This document shows positions 61,297 to 64,000 of a DNA stretch of 64,000 nucleotides, in pieces. Numbering within the stretch: the first letter of the stretch is position 1; every line of letters begins with the position of its first letter. The notes beneath the pieces are model-generated. The model saw nothing but the letters and a program-made list of their open reading frames with translations, was not told the DNA's origin and made no database searches. The DNA comes from Semisulcospira habei. Lineage: Eukaryota > Mollusca > Gastropoda > Semisulcospiridae. Position numbers and translations under genes: made by a program. The DNA lies in the NCBI GenBank assembly GCA_036245525.1, contig BTPG01000001.1:175583017-175647016 (forward strand), given 5' to 3'.

Positions 61297-61521
61297 AAAA
61301 TACATTAAAATGCTATATCAAAGTCTCGTTTTGGGAGTTTGGACCAATTCACACCAACCTACCACCCCTCAGTCCTCCCACGCGCACTCATCCTGTAATT
61401 GTACCTGCTAGGAGTGTGTGCTAAGGTCAACTACACAGACGTTTGCCCCCCCCCCCCCCCCCCCGCCCCCCCCCCTCCCCCCAGGCAGGAATACTCGCGA
61501 CAACAACTGCTACTGACAGCT
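61297..61521. repeat. Left copy of 221-bp direct duplication
   Basis: From AAAATACATTAAAATGC to CTGCTACTGACAGCT. Repeated almost exactly at 62123-62343; the visible difference is the length of the poly-C tract (about 4 bp). Confidence 0.93.
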
Positions 61522-62122
61522 CTCTCTCTCTCTCTCTTGGCTTGACTTCGCGAACGAAGATTTTATAGGAGTTGCCCACGACGTCTGCAGGCTTGTTCGT
61601 GGCTGCGGAGGCCAATCCGAGACAGGCAGGTTCGACCGCAGTGGCTGCAGGGGAAGGTATGGCCAGGGTTCTGAGCTGCGGCATCTCTGTTTTTTTCTCC
61701 TGAGCCGCTTGTCCTTAAGGCTAGCTCTGTGAGAGTCCTCAAAGGAGACAGCTGCCTTGTAAATGGTGGAGCGCCAGGTGTCACGGTCCGCAGCAAGCGA
61801 AGACCACTGGTGGTGGTCGATTTGGCAGGCACTAAGTGACTTCTTGAGACAGTCTTTGTATCTCTTCTTTGGTGCCCCTCTGTCACGGTGTCCAGTAGCA
61901 AGCTCGCCGAACAGGGTGATCTTTGGTAGGCGATGATCCTCCATCCTGGAGACATGCCCCGCCCAGCGGAGCTGTGTCCGCAGCAGCAAAGCCTCGATGC
62001 TCACTGTTTCAGCCTGTTCAAGGACCTCGACGTTGGTGATATAGTCACTCCAGTGAATGCCCAGGATGGTACGCAGGCAGCGCTGGTGGAAGCGTTCGAG
62101 GAGTCGTAGTTGGCTGCGGTAG
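61522..62122 (-). mobile_element. LINE 3' fragment between long direct repeats
   Basis: On the minus strand: RWAGHVSRMEDHRLPK, GAPKKRYKDCLKKSL and DRDTWRSTIYKAA in one frame; then, after a frameshift, [21 protein letters not shown], a C2H2-like finger near the C-terminus. The 3' end reads GCGAAGTCAAGCCAAGAG and then (AG)n. Flanked by direct repeats at 61297-61521 and 62123-62343. A related 3' fragment is at 22295-22483. Confidence 0.85.
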
Positions 62123-62343
62123 AAAATACATTAAAATGCTATATCAAAGTCTCGTTTTGGGAGTTTGGACCAATTCACACCAACCTACCACCCCTCAGTC
62201 CTCCCACGCGCACTCATCCTGTAATTGTACCTGCTAGGAGTGTGTGCTAAGGTCAACTACACAGACGTTTGCCCCCCCCCCCCCCCCCCGCCCCCCCTCC
62301 CCCCAGGCAGGAATACTCGCGACAACAACTGCTACTGACAGCT
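62123..62343. repeat. Right copy of 221-bp direct duplication
   Basis: Second copy of 61297-61521. The LINE fragment sits exactly between the two copies. Confidence 0.93.
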
Positions 62344-62493
62344 AAAGCCTTTAGAAATCAATGTGAAATTTGCAAAACCTCAGACACATTCCGGCATAAC
62401 ATTCTCTAACGTACATGCATGACAATGCGCCCGGGGCCGACACCATTTCTTTTGTTATTGTATCCAAAGTTTGTTAAATGCGAAGTACTTTAT

Positions 62494-62573
62494 TTAACTC
62501 ATTCGAGACGTGCCGCCTCCGGATACGCGGCATAAGCCGCGTATCTGGAGGCGGCACGTCTCGAATGAGTTAA
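62494..62573. mobile_element. Family-6 TTAA perfect palindrome
   Basis: TTAACTCATTCGAGACGTGC ... GCACGTCTCGAATGAGTTAA with tip GCGGCATAAGCCGC; only one or two mismatches over 80 bp. Confidence 0.92.
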
Positions 62574-62767
62574 AAGAAGTATGGTGGGACCTGTGACAAA
62601 GTGTTGTTATATCCGACTTTCGTTATAATCGACCTTGGCGTACAGTCGATGACACCAGAGGATACTGACACACAACGGCGTCAAAACACTAAATGAGCAA
62701 ATGGCGTTTTTACCGTAGGCTGCTTGCACTCTCACGTCTGAGAGCATATACAACAGAGTACACACAA

Positions 62768-62836
62768 GTGCTGCTCTGTGATTATCTACCTTACGACTTT
62801 GAGCCGCAAGGTTCAAAGTCATAGAGCAGCACACAC
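62768..62836. repeat. Family-8 small palindrome
   Basis: AGTGCTGCTCTGTGATTAT ... GTCATAGAGCAGCACAC, centre CCTTACGACTTTGAGCCGCAAGG. Confidence 0.78.
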
Positions 62837-62959
62837 ACGTGCCATTTGACAAGCGACCGCCATATGTTACGACCCAAACACAACTGTACTGCGTGTTCGT
62901 GTTGCCTGATAGTGGCTAAGGCCGCAGTACGCTTTGTTTTAGCGCTGTAATAAACACAT

Positions 62960-63115
62960 TTAACCTCGAGACCTAATGACTGTGTGCCAGTTGCAGGAGA
63001 TGGATTGACCATGATAATTCAAGGGCAGTACCAGATGAGCTTGGCCCAGGTGCCCAGCTCATCTAGCACACTTAAACTATCATGGTCGATCCATCTCCTG
63101 CTGTAAACGCAAGAA
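62960..63115. mobile_element. Family-2 MITE, shortened hairpin
   Basis: TTAACCTCGAGACC left, then TGCCAGTTGCAGGAGATGG and a hairpin whose tip is CTTGGCCCAGGTGCC. The right TTAA is missing. Confidence 0.75.
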
Positions 63116-63124
63116 TGATACTCT

Positions 63125-63218
63125 TTAACCCTTTGGCTGTCCGTAGCGCTTTTTTTTTCGATGTGAGTTCTGCAGGAATCATCGCGACAAAAAGCGCTGC
63201 GGACAGCATGCGGGTTAA
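63125..63218. mobile_element. Family-5 TTAA hairpin MITE
   Basis: TTAACCCTTTGGCTGTCCG ... CGGACAGCATGCGGGTTAA; tip TTCTGCAGGAATC. Its left end is the closest of all to known piggyBac ends. Confidence 0.85.
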
Positions 63219-63374
63219 ACTGATTTGGTTCAACATCTAGAATCGTTGACGTTTATGAGAGCGAAGAGCATCAGAGAACTCCAAAATGAAAGTTTGAATT
63301 CTTCCACCCTTAACTGGGTTTTAGTTTGCACTGCACTGATATGACTTGATTAATAGTCTCCCTGCTTATAGAAC

Positions 63375-63484
63375 TGCAACAGCGATATCTAGGGCATAAC
63401 AAACCTCACAAGCCTTCACGTTAAGGCAGTGCAACAGCGATATCTAGGGCATAACAAACCTCACAAGTCTTCACGTTAAGGCAG
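63375..63484. repeat. 55-bp tandem duplication
   Basis: TGCAACAGCGATATCTAGGG... repeated twice with a single C/T difference. Confidence 0.92.
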
Positions 63485-63587
63485 TTCGTGTTGCCTTCTA
63501 AACTTTTTATTTTTATTTTTATAAACCCAATTCGATGTTTACATTACTAATTTGTTAGTAAGTTATTCATCAGAACTCTGGGCGTTT

Positions 63588-63776
63588 GACCCAAATGTAT
63601 TCAGAAAAAGTGAACATGATCTAAATGCAAGAGGCATAATTATATCCTCGTGAGCCCATGCGGGGGCAGTTGCGGAGGCTTTGTATTCATGTTGCCTGAA
63701 CAGTTAGGCGACTTTGACGTTTAATTAATAAGACTTAGAAACGCAACCAACGACCGGTGGCATGGAAAGGGGTAAA
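63588..63776. mobile_element. Family-3 MITE, eroded
   Basis: TTGACCCAAATGTATTCAG left, AAATGCAAGAGGCATAATTATATCC (arm with insertion), right end GGCATGGAAAGGGG. Confidence 0.65.
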
Positions 63777-63882
63777 TTTGTTGGTTTTTTTGTTTGTTTG
63801 TTTGTTTGTTTGTTTTTTGGGGGTTTTTTTTGGATGGATTACTTGCACTTTTTTTTTAGTCTGTTTTTAATTATTACATCCT

Positions 63883-63990
63883 TACCCAATGCGCACAAGG
63901 TCATCGGGCCTACGTCGGCAACCCGGTTGGCCCGCGCACGGCCCCAACGGTTGCCGACGTAGGCCCGATGACCTTATGCGCATTGAGTAG
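63883..63990. repeat. Palindrome (CCCAATGCGCA type), well preserved
   Basis: ACCCAATGCGCACAAGG ... CCTTATGCGCATTGAGT; arms about 48 bp with GTCATCGGGCCTACGTCGGC, loop rich in GGCCCGCGCACGGCCC. Confidence 0.9.
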
Positions 63991-64000
63991 TTTGTTAGCT

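Overview
The window is eukaryotic (metazoan) DNA: exons are short, introns obey GT-AG, several non-LTR retrotransposons carry APE endonuclease and reverse transcriptase, and microsatellites are abundant. The mix of RTE-type and L2/CR1-type LINEs, TTAA-bounded hairpin MITEs and long (CA)n and (TAA)n tracts suggests a lophotrochozoan, most likely a gastropod mollusc. That placement is an inference, because no sequence here fixes the species.

The central object is one host gene on the minus strand, from 47104 down to about 18481. Exon by exon I can read 24 coding exons that join in frame into a protein of about 1015 residues. Residues 1 to about 690 are a divergent myosin motor, about 695-711 an IQ motif, about 715-812 a short tail, and about 830-1006 a domain that aligns along its whole length with the MH2 (SMAD C-terminal) domain. 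A myosin motor fused to an MH2 domain is an architecture I do not recognise as described, and I regard it as the main discovery. Its nucleotide-binding switches are altered.

The introns of this gene and both flanks are full of small elements bounded by TTAA, with piggyBac-like ends and a long hairpin in the middle. At least six sequence families are visible. Three families with different ends (1, 2 and 4) share nearly the same hairpin core; a fourth (family 3) has its own. Many are nested or rearranged: a solo LTR and a LINE each split a family-2 MITE, two MITEs share one TTAA, and two have internal minisatellite expansions.

Layout: 1-4300 MITEs, microsatellites and one plus-strand exon with a cysteine-rich module; 4322-7596 a full-length, inactivated RTE-type LINE with a 12-bp target duplication; 7600-18400 intergenic repeats, a second copy of the cysteine-rich exon (11124-11275), a solo LTR (13188-14199) and an L2-like LINE end; 18481-47104 the myosin-MH2 gene, whose 8.6-kb intron holds a 4.5-kb foldback with 1.1-kb arms around a decayed LINE; 47.1-64 kb gene-poor DNA with MITEs, a LINE (53806-56004), a 28-bp minisatellite (59466-60380) and a LINE fragment between 221-bp direct repeats (61297-62343).
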